From positions 448,748,980-448,812,979 of the forward strand of contig NC_085137.1 of NCBI RefSeq assembly GCF_035046485.1: a stretch of 64,000 nt of DNA, written 5' to 3'. Made by a program: the position numbers and the translations under genes. The DNA is from Aedes albopictus. Lineage: Eukaryota > Arthropoda > Insecta > Diptera > Culicidae. Each line of letters opens with the position of its first letter. Positions within the stretch are counted from its first letter, which is position 1. Below, one piece after another: positions 34,891 through 46,229 of the stretch. Below the pieces are notes generated by a model. The model searched no databases. It had not been told where the DNA came from and worked only from the letters and a program-made list of their open reading frames with translations.

Positions 34891-36186
34891 TGTATTTTAC
34901 AAGCACAGTAGCACCGCACAGCGGCGTAACTGCGTACCAAACACCACCTGTAAAATGTTCATTTGACATAAACTGCATTTTCAAAACTATAACTGAGTTT
35001 GTTATAATGTTCATATAAAGATGATCCAAATAAATTTATTTGTATTATAACTAACCTTGTTATAATTCTGATATAATTAAATCAGGGTTTCAAATCATTT
35101 TTGTCAAATATATCTAAATATAACAAACGGTGATATATCTATCAACCGTTGATATAATTTTGTTACATTTTTGTTATGCCTTTCTGATCGGGGTTGCCCC
35201 CTAGAGTACTGACTTTTTTCGCTCGTAGAATTTTGCAATTCGAACGGTAATTTGTAATTTTTTTATAAATCTTTTAAATTAAAATGAAAGTTACAATGTA
35301 AACACCTGTATGCGAAATCTTGACATTTTAGCATAAATATTAGAATGCATGTTCGTAACATTTTTTTTATATTATTTAAATATTCGGTCGATATTTTGGA
35401 GAATTGCAATTGAAGGTTTTAAAGGAGAAACATCAGAGAATACAAATATGGCTGCCATAATGGCCGACTTGGGCCCCTACTCACGATTTCAAGAGCACCA
35501 ATCTCAAAAAATCGAAAACAAATGCGCTGGATTTGGAAAAGCTGCCTCTTTTTGCAATTGAGCAAAGCCAGCATAAACAAGTGCGGCTTGGCAATGCAAT
35601 GGGATTTCTTGATGTTTCACCTTAATATTTCATCATAAAAAATTGAAAAATAAATGAAAAATTCGTTAAATAAATAATAACTAACGAATAATAAACAACA
35701 TTGAAAAGAAAACGTCAATGTGCGGTTTACATATTAAACATCTTGTTTTGGGGGCCCACTTTATACGGTTTGCCCCGGGCCTCCCGAAGCCTAAATCTGG
35801 CACTGAATCTGTGGTTCCACTTTTCGTGCGTGGATGTTACCGGCGGAATAGCTAACTACAGCTGGGCCTGCCCTGCGTGTGCGGACGTGAGAGGGCCACT
35901 GTACGAGACGTCCATGCCCCCTGTGATGGCAGCGGAAGACCCACCGGCCCATCAGTTAAGCTCGAAGAGGTCCACTGGAAAAACGAGCAGCAAACGGAGT
36001 GAACAGCGAAGAATCGATCGACGGTTGCAGAAGCTGGAAGAATTGAAGCAGCTCAAGGATGGCAGAAAATCGCTTCAAGCGATAAATGATACAGGATACG
36101 AATAATCCAAGATAGCCTTGTTCTTGCAGTAGCATGATGCCGACGCCTCATACCGTGCTCGTATCACAGAACAATTAAAGCATCTG

Positions 36187-39100
36187 ATGCACGCTTTATC
36201 GCTTGAGAAAAGGTTTCTAGAAGAAAAATATCGCATATTGGACGAGGAAGATGATGACGTTCAAACGATAGCCAGCGAAGATTCTATGGGATCCAATGAA
36301 ATAGTCAAGGTTCGCGGCTGGTTACGAGAGACGGAGCAATGCGGTGAAGATGACTCAGGACTCGTCGAAGAGGATACTCGCCTGGATCCGTATGCTGGCA
36401 GAAAAGGACAGGAAACGCTTCATGGTTTCGCACCTAATCAACGCTCTACGCCACGGAGTCAACTCAACCACGAAGCCCCAAGTGTAAATTCGACAGCGGC
36501 ACGTGGTATATATGTTCGATCCGGTCGAATGACTGAAACTTTCAGTATGTCCCGACCCGATTCGTCACGAGTACACTCCTACCCGTTAGGAGCGGTGGAG
36601 CATCCTCCAGCGCCACCAACTGCTGCGAAGGTTCATTTTCGGCAGCCTGTACAGTCGGAGACAAGAAATCTGCAGAGCATGAACTCAGGGTCGGATCCCG
36701 TACGTGGAACTAATACTCAGCGAGAATATTTCCCTTCATTGATCACCAGTTCAGAACCAGGACAACCAATCGGCGAGGATTATATCTGCCTTCTAAACCG
36801 GAGCCAACTAGCGGCGCGTCAAGTTGTGCCTAAAGAGCTTCCAGAATTTAGCGGAAATTCTGAGGATTGGCCTCTGTTTTATTCGACGTACAACTCTTCG
36901 ACACAAATGTGTGGTTTCACAAGCGAGGAAAACATGCTTCGCTTACGAAAGAGCTTGAAAGGTAAAGCTCTGGAAGCTGTACGATGTCGACTCCTTCATC
37001 CGACAAACGTAGCCGGTGTGATGTCTACCTTGAAAATGATATACGGCAGGCCCGAAGCTATTGTGCACGCTTCGATTAAGAAGATCAGATCGTTGCCTGC
37101 ACCTCAAGTGGAGAGACTTGACAGCTTGATCAACTTCGCTTTAACCATAGAAAATCTGGTTGCAACTATTGAAGCATGCGGAGTTCAAGATTTTGTATAT
37201 AATGCATCGTTGAAGTTTGAACTCATTGATCGGCTTCCCCCCGGTTTGAAATTGGATTGGGCCAAGCACTCCAGGAACAACCCTGCTCCAAATTTGATGG
37301 ACTTCAGTACTTGGTTATATGCAATCGCAGAAGATGCCAGTAGCGTGATGCAAACGTCAAGCAACACAGTCAGGAGTCGTTGGACTAAAAATGACGGGTT
37401 TGTAAATGTGCATTCTGACGCTGATTCCGCAAATCAGTCACCAGTACAAATGAACGAATCAGTCGCGCAACGGTCTTACTCTAAAGACCTACCAGAGTGT
37501 ATCGTTTGCAGAAGCAACTGCCAATCAATATCCAAGTGCAAACGATTCTCTGAGCTTACCCTGGACGCTAAGTGGGACGTAGTGCGAGAAGCGAAGCTGT
37601 GTCGGAAATGCTTACGTAAGCACAATGGATCGTGCCGCCAACAAAAGCCTTGCGGCATTAAGGGATGTACCTTTCTACATCATCCAATGTTGCACAATGA
37701 AAGATCGCTCGTCACAAACGAATCAACTGCGGATTCTATTGGAAGCTGCAATATCCACATGACTCAAACCAGCGAGATATTGTTTCGAATTGTACCAGTC
37801 TTGATTCATGGACCGTCAAAGGTAATACGCACCTACGCGTTCATAGATGACGGTTCAGAATTAACCCTAATGGAACACAGTCTTGCCGAAGAGTTAGGAA
37901 TCCGAGGCCCCAGATCATCGCTATGTCTCAAATGGACAGGAGGAACCAATCGAGTGGAGGACAAGTCTCAAAAGGTTGATGTGGAAATATCCGCAATAGG
38001 ATTCGATTCCAGACGCCACCAGATGAAGAATGTGCAAACCATCCAAGACCTACAGCTACGACCCCAGACTATGGTGTTCTCGGAATTAAAAGAACAATTC
38101 AGTTACCTTGACGGATTACCAGTAGAATCCTACATCAACGTGTGTCCCCGGATTCTCATTGGGTTGGATAATGCGTTTCTCGGCCACGTTCTTAAAAGCC
38201 GAGAAGGAAGACCACACGAACCAATCGCGGTGAAAACACAATTGGGATGGATCATCTACGGCACTTCTTCTCAAAAAGGACGCAGTACAAGCTTTGTCAA
38301 TGTACATACCATCAAGGTGTGTGATTGCAATTTAAAAACCGATGAGGACATGCATCTCGCGATGAAACGTTATTTTGACCTTGACAGTTTGGGAATTTCA
38401 AAACCAGATAGGATTCTCCAGTCGGCAGAAGAACAACGAGCCATGCAACTCCTGGAAAAGCAAACCATACCTAAAGCAGGACGATATGAATCCGGACTAC
38501 TTTGGAAATATGACGATGTCCGTCTTCCAAACAGTAAAGAGATGGCATACAAGCGGTGGCTATGTCTAGATAGACGAATGAATCGGGACACGCAATTTTC
38601 GGAAACCGTGCAGCAAAAAATGAGGGAATATGTGTCCAAAGGATACGTGCGAAAACTAACGGAACCAGAGCTCAAACATCGTCCAACGCGAGAGTGGTAC
38701 TTACCAGTTTTTCCAGTCGTCAACCCCAACAAGCCGGACAAAGTTAGACTGGTTTGGGATGCAGCAGCTAGCGCATATGGAATATCCCTCAATTCTCTTC
38801 TACTAAAGGGTCCCGATCTCTTGACCTCGCTCCTTTCAGTACTCGTTCAGTTCCGCGAATTCCGTATTGGAATTTGTGGAGATATTCGGGAAATGTATTT
38901 GCAGATTTTGCTAAAGAATGACACGCGACTGCGCTTTTTCTGGAAGGACGACTTTGATAGGAGTCCGCAAGTGTTCGAAATGTCTGTCTTGCCATTTGGA
39001 GTTTCGTGTGCTCCCAGCATCGCCCAATATGTTAAGAACGTTAACGCTAAACAATTCGAACTGGAGCATCCCAAAGCAGTTAGGGCTATAATCGATCAAC

Positions 39101-40950
39101 ATTACGTCGATGATATGCTCGCTAGTGTTGAAACGGAGCAAGAAGCTGTAGATTTAGCTAACAACGTCAAAACAATTCACGCGACCGCCGGTTTTGAAAT
39201 GAGGAACTGGATCTCGAACTGTCCATCTCTTCTGGATGCCCTAGACGAACCTACAACGGAAGAAAAAGATCTCACCATAACTGAAGCTGGTGCCACTGAA
39301 AAGGTGCTCGGATTATGGTGGAATACAACCACTGATTGCTTCACCTTCAAGGTATCTTCACGATACGACCCTGAATTGATCTCAGGAGCACGAAAGCCGA
39401 CCAAACGAGAGGTGCTGCGGACTTTGATGATGATTTTTGACCCCTTAGGGTTCATCGGTCACTTTTTGATGTTCCTCAAAGTGATACTACAAGAGATCTG
39501 GAGAACGTCTGTAGCCTGGGATGATACAATCGGAGACGCTCAATTCGAAAGGTGGCTGCAATGGCTAAAAGTACTGCCTGAGGTTGAAAATGTAGAAGTT
39601 CCACGATGCTATAGATCTACGATATCGCTTGGCGATGCAACCGAGGTACAAATGCATATATTCGTCGATGCGAGTGAAAATGGGTTCGCAGCAGTCGTAT
39701 ACCTTAGATTTGAACAAGGCGATATGATCGAGACTTCATTGGTTGGTTCTAAAACAAGAGTTGCTCCGTTGAAGTTTTTATCCATTCCTCGCTCCGAACT
39801 TCAAGCATGTGTTATTGGCTCCAGATTTGCAAACAGTGTACTCAAATCCCTGACAGTAAAGGTTAACAAACGCTTTTTCTGGACGGATTCCAGCGACGTA
39901 ATTAGTTGGCTCAATAGCGATCATCGTCGATACAGTCAATTTGTGGCCTTTCGGGTAAGCGAGATACTTGACACCACCGAGGTACACGAATGGCAATGGC
40001 TGCGGACCCAATTCAACGTAGCAGATGAGGGAACGAAGTGGAAACGAATTCCTGATATGAGAAAGACTAGTCGATGGTTCACAGGGCCTGAATTCTTGAG
40101 TAAGCCAACCAATCAATGGCCGAGGAAAAGTACAGTTTGTGAAGTCACCAATGAAGAACTTCGTCCACATTTACTCGTTCATGTGGTAATGCCGGATCCT
40201 GTAATAGACCCACAAAACTTCTCTCAGTGGACACCACTTGTAAGACGGGTCGCCTACGTGTTTCGCTTCATTAACAACGTTATAGTTTCTACTCGTCAAC
40301 AGCGGATCATCGGAATTCTGAAGTCATCCGAGTTAGCACGAGCCGAAAGATATTTGTACCGTACCGCACAGTGTTGCTCATACGCGGATGAAATAGCAGT
40401 TCTAACCAATAAACGCGTGTCGAATGGATATGATATACTTATTCCAAAGAGTAGCTCAATATACCATCTTTGCCCATTCCTCGATGATCATGATGTTCTC
40501 CGTATGCGGGGCAGAACAGGAGCTTGTCCATTTGTTGGCCCGGAGGCTGTAAACCCAATCATTCTTCCGAGAAATCACCAGATCACCCGACTCATAGTTG
40601 GACATTACCATCGGATGTATCACCACCAAAACCATAACACAGTTCTCAATGAGCTACGACAACGGTACTCTATATCACGTTTGAAGGCAACCCTCAACAG
40701 GGTGCGCCGAGATTGTCAGCAATGCAAAAATGATCGAGCACGACCAATTCCACCTATTATGAGTGATCTACCTTTGGCTCGTCTTGCCGCTTACTCCCGT
40801 CCATTCACTCACATGGGGGTGGACTACTTCGGACCAGTTTCAGTCAGTGTGGGCCGCAGATCAGAAAAGCGGTGGGTTCTCTTAGCAACCTGCCTTACCA
40901 CACGAGCTATTCATCTCCAAATTGTTCACTCCATGACATCATGGCAATAA
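36187..40950 (+). pseudogene. pol: BEL Gag-Pol main frame: gag-like, protease, RT, RNase H, start of integrase
   Basis: 1587 codons, in phase with the upstream gag segment; the ATG at 36187 follows two in-frame stops and may not be the ancestral start. Residues about 200-400 resemble the gag-like DUF1759 domain (LPEFSGNSEDWPLF). Cys/His knuckles lie at about 438-505 (CIVCRSNC, CRKCLRKHNGSC, CGIKGC-x2-LHH). The aspartic protease motif FIDDGSELT is at about 552 (DUF1758). RT has RLVWDAAA at about 853 and the catalytic YVDD at 973-976. RNase H has FVDASENG at about 1159 and WTDSSDV. The integrase HHCC finger is at about 1471-1510, and the first integrase Asp (MGVDYFG) at residue 1546. The frame ends at TAA just after a shift near 40930-40945. 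All catalytic residues seen are present. Confidence 0.92.
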
Positions 40951-41873
40951 GAAACGTTATGGCTAGGAGGGGTATCCCTGCCGTTATATACAGTGATCGA
41001 GGCACGAATTTCCAGGGAGCCAGCAAAGAATTAGAAGTGGCCATGAAAAACCTAGACAACGAGACTTTGGCCAAGGAGTTTATCACGCCCTATACTACCT
41101 GGAAATTTATCCCTCCTGCGTCACCACACATGGGTGGTGAGTGGGAACGCTTGGTCCGCACTGTCAAACAAAACCTCGACAGAATCAAACCAACCGGAAG
41201 TTTGTCGCACGAGGTTCTAGAAAATTTGTTGCTGGAGGTGGAGAATATCGTTAATTCTCGACCGTTGACCTCCATTCCCATTGACAGCGATTTATCACCA
41301 GCATTAACCCCTAACCACTTCCTACTGGGATCAAGCAATGGAATGAGATCGTGGGTCAAGTTCGACGACACTCCCACAATTTTGAGGAACAGCGCACACT
41401 ACTCTCAAGTTTTAGCCAATCGTTTCTGGGAGCGTTGGCTACAAGATTACCTCCCAACGATAACTCGCAGAACTAAATGGTTAACGGAATCACAGCCAAT
41501 CAAGATCAACGACATAGTCATCATAGTGGATCCAAAGCTTTCTCGGAACTGTTGGCCTAAGGGCCGGGTAATTGGCATCAAAAAGAGTTCAGACGGACGT
41601 GTAAGAAGTGCTGCGGTACAGACAGCCAACGGAATCTATGAACGACCTGCGGTGAAGCTCGCCGTGCTTGACGTAGACGTTGGAGGTAATACGCATCCGG
41701 TAGACCAGAAGCGCATTCTGGGGGAGGCTGTTGATACCGCTACGTCGACAGCCCGTCGATCTCCACATTCCCCACGAGTAGACATGACAGGCGAGACCAC
41801 ACCTATTGTTCAACAAAAGGATTGTTTCGCAGATCAAGGTCAGGAGAAACTTCACCGGCGGCTAGATCAATAG
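40940..41873 (+). pseudogene. pol: BEL integrase core (second part) and C-terminal domain, after a frameshift
   Basis: The frame is open from 40872, but homology to integrase starts at about 40940 (IMAIRNVMARRGIP). It supplies the second catalytic Asp (YSDRGTNF, codon at 40995) and the Glu (HMGGEWERLV, codon at 41139), about 48 residues apart. The C-terminal part (WERWLQDYLP, CWPKGRVIGI) matches the domain that ends BEL polyproteins (DUF5641). The last 48 codons and the stop (41871-41873) lie inside the 3' LTR. The break from the upstream frame looks like a short deletion between the first and second catalytic residues, which disables this integrase. Confidence 0.9.
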
Positions 41874-42645
41874 ATGAGAGGAAAAGCTGCAAAAGTGAAG
41901 ATACTGAAATGCAGTTTAGTGGTGAAACTTAAAATTACGATGAAATATGATTGTTTGTACTTAAAGCTACTATTTATATGAACTTAAGACCTAGTGCATA
42001 CATGAACTTAAACCTACTATTATATGAACTTCTACCTAGTGTTACGAACTACTATTTACATCAACTAAGGACCTAGTGCTACGAACTAATTGAACTGTTA
42101 TTTACATGCAAGTACGCTATTGTAAAAGCGTAAATCGAGATCTATAATCTTTTTTCCAATTGCAGAATTATTATTTGCTAACCTACAATTAATTAAGATC
42201 TCGCTCAAGATTGTATAAAACTGAATTCGTTGTTTTTTCGCCATTAGAAGTTAGGGTGAGCAAACCTTCTTAAATTTCAAGCTTATTTCTAAATATTCGT
42301 CCTCTTTTAAAGCAGAAACTTATGAATTATGTCAAACAAACAAATAAGTAGGACATAACACCGTTTAAATCAAGATTTGAATCCTATTTGAGCTACAAGG
42401 TGAGCCCACATAATCGAAACATGCCCAAAATGTATGTCTAAACTAAAACTATGTTTAAACAGGACCAACCAGATGTGTAGTCAAGGATAGCGGAAAAGGT
42501 TGTGCGGTAGCGAAGCACTACAAGTAAGACCCTAATGATACCACTGACTGCAACATACTAAAATTTTCTTCTTTATTAGGAATTTTGTAATTTTTTCGCA
42601 CCAATAAATTGACAAAATTAATCCTTCGTACATTACCGCCCAACA
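41729..42645 (+). repeat. BEL 3' LTR
   Basis: 917 bp, 99.8% identical to the 5' LTR (two substitutions). Preceded by the purine-rich CTGGGGGAGGC. Its first 145 bases encode the end of Pol. Followed by the TSD gggat. Confidence 0.95.
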
Positions 42646-42752
42646 GGGATTCTTCAGAAAATTCACTTATTTCCGAAATTCTTTAAAATCGGTAGTCGTT
42701 CCATGAACTACTTTGGTAACTCATGCAGGATTTAATCAAAGGATTTCATTGC

Positions 42753-43035
42753 GTGGTGGCTTCTCACTCCTGACGAAATTAAAGCATTGTTATTTTATTT
42801 TGTCCAGCATTCCGAAGCGTTTGAGCCTTCTCTTCAGGGACTCAAAAGTTACAGTGTTATCGCCTAGAACCGATAGAACCTACTAAAATTTTCATCCAAA
42901 CGACAGTAACAGATTCCACCAAACAGCACTGGACGAGAACACTGTAACTATTGAGTCCCTGAAGAAGGTCTCAAATGGGCCGAAAAATAAAATAACAGTG
43001 ATTTCATTCAGTTAACACTGAGGAGGAGCCACCAC
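42753..43035. mobile_element. Palindromic foldback MITE
   Basis: Ends GTGGTGGCT...AGCCACCAC. The arms share CTGTTATTTTATTTT, TTCAGGGACTCAA(A/T)AGTTACAGTG and their complements. About 283 bp, no coding capacity. TSD not clear. Confidence 0.75.
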
Positions 43036-43430
43036 GAAACAGTTTCTAACAACAGTTGAACATTCTAATGGTAAAAAGATTTCGACAAGATTTTGTTAAG
43101 GAATTTTCCAAAAAAAAATTGTGAGATTTAACGGGTATTACTAAGGAATTAAACGCAGTGACTTCATGTTCAGTGAGGAACAAAAAAAAAGGATTACTCC
43201 AGAATTTTTCCCAGAAACTCCCCGAAAAACTTATTTATATTTTTCATTAAATCTGATTTAAGCATTTTTTCAAAAACGTTCTTCGTGAGTTCCTCCTAGT
43301 ATACGTCCATCGATTCCTCGAGGAATTCATTAATGAATTCTACAAGGAATTCTTCAAGCAATTCCTTTGGAGAAGTACAAACGCACTTTTTTATTCTTCA
43401 ATCATTTAACCTAATTTACAGCTCTTTTGT
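43036..43430. repeat. Degenerate minisatellite block
   Basis: GAATTCATTAATGAATTCTA and similar iterations, clearest at 43310-43375. Confidence 0.5.
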
Positions 43431-43559
43431 CCGCTAGGGCACTGCGTGAGCGATTCCAATTGGAAGCTGTACTAACACTTTGTAGTTTGTACAGCGGCTA
43501 AATGTATTTTATTCTAATTCAACTCTATCGAACTGTTTGCCGTTGCGCTGTTTTCATTT

Positions 43560-43829
43560 TGTACCCTATCATGGTAGAATGATGAGCACGAGGCTGTTGA
43601 TGTGTGGCTGTTGGATTTTCCTTTTTCCAGTCCGATTGGGGGTCCATTATGAGGTGCCATTCGCCGATGTCCATGTATCCGGGTCCGTTTGAGCCATGGG
43701 CTCAGCGTCAGCATCAGCTGCTCTCAGGAAAAAAAAAAACAACTGACGAAAGTGCCGGGGTTGGGATCGAACCCATGACCATCTGCTTATGAAGCAAAGG
43801 TGTGACCAACTGCGCCACGGGCCCGGCTA
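43560..43829 (-). mobile_element. tRNA-derived SINE with CAT anticodon-like loop
   Basis: Minus strand: GCCCGTGGCGCAGTTGGTCA (A box), CTTCATAAG anticodon loop, ATGGGTTCGATCCCAACCCC (B box and T arm). The acceptor strand is close to a real tRNA. A long SINE-like body follows instead of a T-run terminator. The left boundary is approximate. Confidence 0.7.
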
Positions 43830-45587
43830 GAAAAACACTTCTCGCTATCCGCGGGAGTCGTGTGTTTGCTTCCCACCGGAGATTTCTTTTCGCAATTTCA
43901 ATATCACTTTATTAATCAAACACGTGTTTTTGTTGTCTGCATGAATATCAAATCATTTCAACATTTCTTTGGGAGTTTTCCAGTGAATTTCGGCAGGAAA
44001 TTTACTCTAAAAATTTAACGAGGAATTTCACTAGCACTTGTCAATATATTCGTTTCTCCAAAGAATGTTCCCGAGAAGTACCTGTCACACGATAAATGAA
44101 AACAAGAATAATCAACTAACAAAGAATAGCTCTTGCGAAACAGGCTTTGTCTCAATTGGGTCGTCTTGACTATTAATAACCACAAAAAAAACTATTAAAA
44201 AAACAAGAATTTTAATTGTTTAAAAATTTGGTAGTTAAGGCATAAAAAATGTGTAGTATAATTTCAGGATTTTGTATTTTCTATACTTATCAAATACTGA
44301 TACAGTACAAACATCTATTCCTTCGATCGAAATTCTTATTCTATGACGATAATCCTTCGAAAGCAGCTTTTTGAGTTCTCCTTCATCCTCCCAGATACGA
44401 TAGGTTCTCTTGCTATTCCAACTGCTCCCTGCTTCGTCATGGTGCGTTTAAACATTCCACCCGCTCTAAGTGGAAGACGAACATAGAGCGAGAAAGGATT
44501 GATAGAAATTCGGATCAAAACTTCGCTCCCAAACAGATGAAGATAGCTTTGGCAGTTCACCCGACATGTTTAACAATAAGTTTTCCGGAAGAAAGAACTC
44601 AAACAACAGGCAGTAGTCAACCGGCTTCTGCTCGGTCCACCTACACGATAGGGAGAGCTGATAAAATGCGGAATGAACGAAACGGGATTCAAAGGGATAA
44701 AAACGGAAAAGAAGGTTTTCCCTTTCGCATACCAATTGTGAAGGGATTTTAAAGTTGATATGCTGGGATGGATTTTCGGAAAACTGCGATGCACGAAATG
44801 TTTCTGAAAACTTGAGCTAAAGTTGAGGTAGTCGTCCGGCAGTAAGCGTCCCGTACGTGTTAGCACTATCACTGTGCTCCCCCTCAACGAGAGATGATAA
44901 ATGACTTGGGAGCCGTGAAAAACGGTTCCCCTGAACTTCGACGAAGTACACTCACAACTCCCACCCAAAAGATAAACCGACGGCCGACGGCGGCGTCGAG
45001 ACGCGTTGACCTGGTTTCTTTTTTTTTTTCACGAGCCTATTTCAATTCATCATTTCCCTCCCGTCTGGCCCCACCGCTCTTCCTACATAGTAGGAGGTTT
45101 GGCGACGAGAAATACGTGGCGGGGTGTGATCCCAAGGGACGACGCTGGAGGGTATCCCGCTATAAATTAATCAAACTGTGTGCCCGACGTTGATGACGTG
45201 CCGCCACGTGGCTGTCTGTCTGCTGGCATTGGTGGTGGTGGTTATAAGTTGTTGTTCTCATTCTTCGTTTAACTTTTTTCACAGTTAATGATTTATAAGT
45301 TTTTGACAACTGCTTGAGACTTACTGGACCATTAGATCAATATTATGCTTTTTTGGGACTCTTACCTCAACTAACAATGATACACGTAAATCAAATTGGA
45401 CATAAACAAATCAGAGCACTTACCAATTTCCATTGAAATATTCATACTAGATGCTAGTTTACCTTCACCATGTGTTCGGCTAAGTTTGAGTGCTGACCAA
45501 GGGCTATCACGTGTGGCCATTCACTATTTGAAATTATGACCGCAGATGGCAACACTGATAGATCTACATAAGACCGTCCATTAACTG
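43830..45587. other. Unassigned sequence, partly GC-richer
   Basis: Open frames at 44336-45193 on both strands show no recognisable domain. 44330-45250 has low repeat content and may be single-copy host DNA. AT-rich flanks show nothing. Confidence 0.35.
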
Positions 45588-46055
45588 GGGGTGTTGCTAG
45601 TTCACAAGTAAAGTTTCAGCTTCTCTATCTCGGGATCGAAAGCAGATAGAAATGTGTCGTCTTCGGCAAAGTTGTTCAGAAGGACAAGAACATTCTGGTG
45701 ATTTTTCAGTTGGTTGGTGATCACACCGCTAGGTGGCGCTCGTTATAAAGCAAAGTTTTAAACTTCTCTATCTCGGGATCCAAATGTGTCGTCTTCGACA
45801 AAGTTGTTCAGAAAGACAAGAATGTTCTGGCGATTTATAAATTATTTGGTTCTTTCACCGCTAGGTCGCGCGAGTCATAAAGTAAAGTTTTAGACTTCTT
45901 CAGAAGGACAACCAATTAGTTGGAGATTTTGCCTCTAGGTGGCGCTAGTTTTCAAGTAAAGTTTTAGACTTCGTTATCTCGTGATCCAAAGTGACGTCTT
46001 CAGCAAAGTTGTTCACAGAAGGACATGAACATTCTGGTGAATCACCAATTGGTTA
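45588..46055. repeat. Tandem repeat with CTAGGTGGCGC, about four units
   Basis: Each unit contains AAAGTTTTAGACTTC, TATCTCGGGATC, GTCGTCTTC, GCAAAGTTGTTCAGAAGGAC, ATTCTGGTGA and CCGCTAGGTGGCGCT. Units are about 130-150 bp, one (third) internally deleted to about 75 bp. Confidence 0.8.
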
Positions 46056-46229
46056 TGCCACATTCTCCCGAAATCCAAATGCCTAAATGACAAATGCCCG
46101 AAAGTAACAAACACCCGAAAGTCATTCGCCCAATAATATAATAATCTTGGAAACACCTTTCTTAAATCAGTTAAGTAGAAACGTCATGAAATCTTACTTA
46201 AATTTTGCATACACATTTTAGAGGCACAA
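46056..46229. other. Unassigned; CCCGAAA repeats
   Basis: Several CCCGAAA / CGCCCAA words near 46070-46135, likely part of an unrecognised element end. Confidence 0.35.

Larger units (their letters stand above)
32431..35193. mobile_element. TA-rich TIR element nested in the hAT
   Basis: Left end CCCGATCAGAAAGGCATAAC and right end GTTATGCCTTTCTGATCGGG are exact inverted copies over 20 bp, followed by TATAACAAAATTATAA-like subterminal repeats on both sides (to about 32700 and from about 34990). TSD not resolved. The interior is mostly other insertions (SINE-like, hAT MITE, LINE remnant). Confidence 0.75.
31684..35805. mobile_element. hAT element (4.1 kb, non-autonomous), inside BEL gag
   Basis: Perfect 8-bp TSD AATCTGTG at 31676-31683 and 35806-35813. 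Ends CAGGCCCGGATTTA and (complement of right end) CAGTGCCAGATTTAGG. The subterminal zones are very G/C-rich (GCCCCGGGCCCCCC; GGGGCCCAC). CAG-type ends plus an 8-bp TSD identify hAT. No transposase frame. Most of the interior is a further TIR element and its own insertions. The open frame running into it at 31304-31837 is read-through only. Confidence 0.9.
31304..36105 (+). pseudogene. BEL gag N-terminal region with PHD finger, split by a hAT insertion
   Basis: ATG at 31304, 46 nt after the LTR. The left part (126 codons to 31683) is Thr/Asn/Lys-rich and then enters a Cys-rich domain with C-x2-C at about codons 106-109 and a second C-x2-C in VQCDNC. The hAT element (31684-35805) follows. After it, from 35814, the same frame resumes (length of element plus TSD leaves the phase intact) with WFHFSC, supplying H and C, and WACPAC, supplying the last C-x2-C. 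The eight ligands are in C4-H-C3 order, as in a PHD finger, a chromatin-reading zinc domain. A Lys/Arg/Leu-rich, coiled-coil-like stretch follows to TAA 36103-36105. A second in-frame stop (TAG 36130-36132) separates it from the main pol frame, which is in the same phase. Described only; not a functional copy. Confidence 0.85.
30341..42645 (+). mobile_element. BEL/Pao LTR retrotransposon, recent but disabled, carrying a nested hAT
   Basis: Bounded by two 917-bp LTRs (TG...CA) and a 5-bp TSD gggat at 30336-30340 and 42646-42650. It encodes, in order, a PHD finger, a gag-like region, zinc knuckles, aspartic protease, RT, RNase H, integrase zinc finger, integrase core and the C-terminal domain typical of BEL polyproteins. 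Total 12,305 bp, or about 8.2 kb without the hAT insertion (31684-35805 plus one TSD). A purine-rich CTGGGGGAGGC just before the 3' LTR is the likely polypurine tract. No canonical TGG primer-binding site is visible after the 5' LTR. The LTRs differ at two positions only, but the coding region has two stops and a frameshift. Confidence 0.93.

Noticed and set aside
40872..40939. In-frame ATG at 40872 as the start of a separate integrase protein
   Set aside because: The first 20 or so codons translate the upstream integrase in the wrong phase; homology begins at about 40940, after a frameshift.
43757..43828. Functional tRNA with CAT anticodon
   Set aside because: The head is tRNA-like, but a SINE body follows and no T-run terminator is adjacent.
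44336..45193. Host coding exons in the GC-richer segment
   Set aside because: Frames exist on both strands with no domain, no consistent splice sites and biased composition only.
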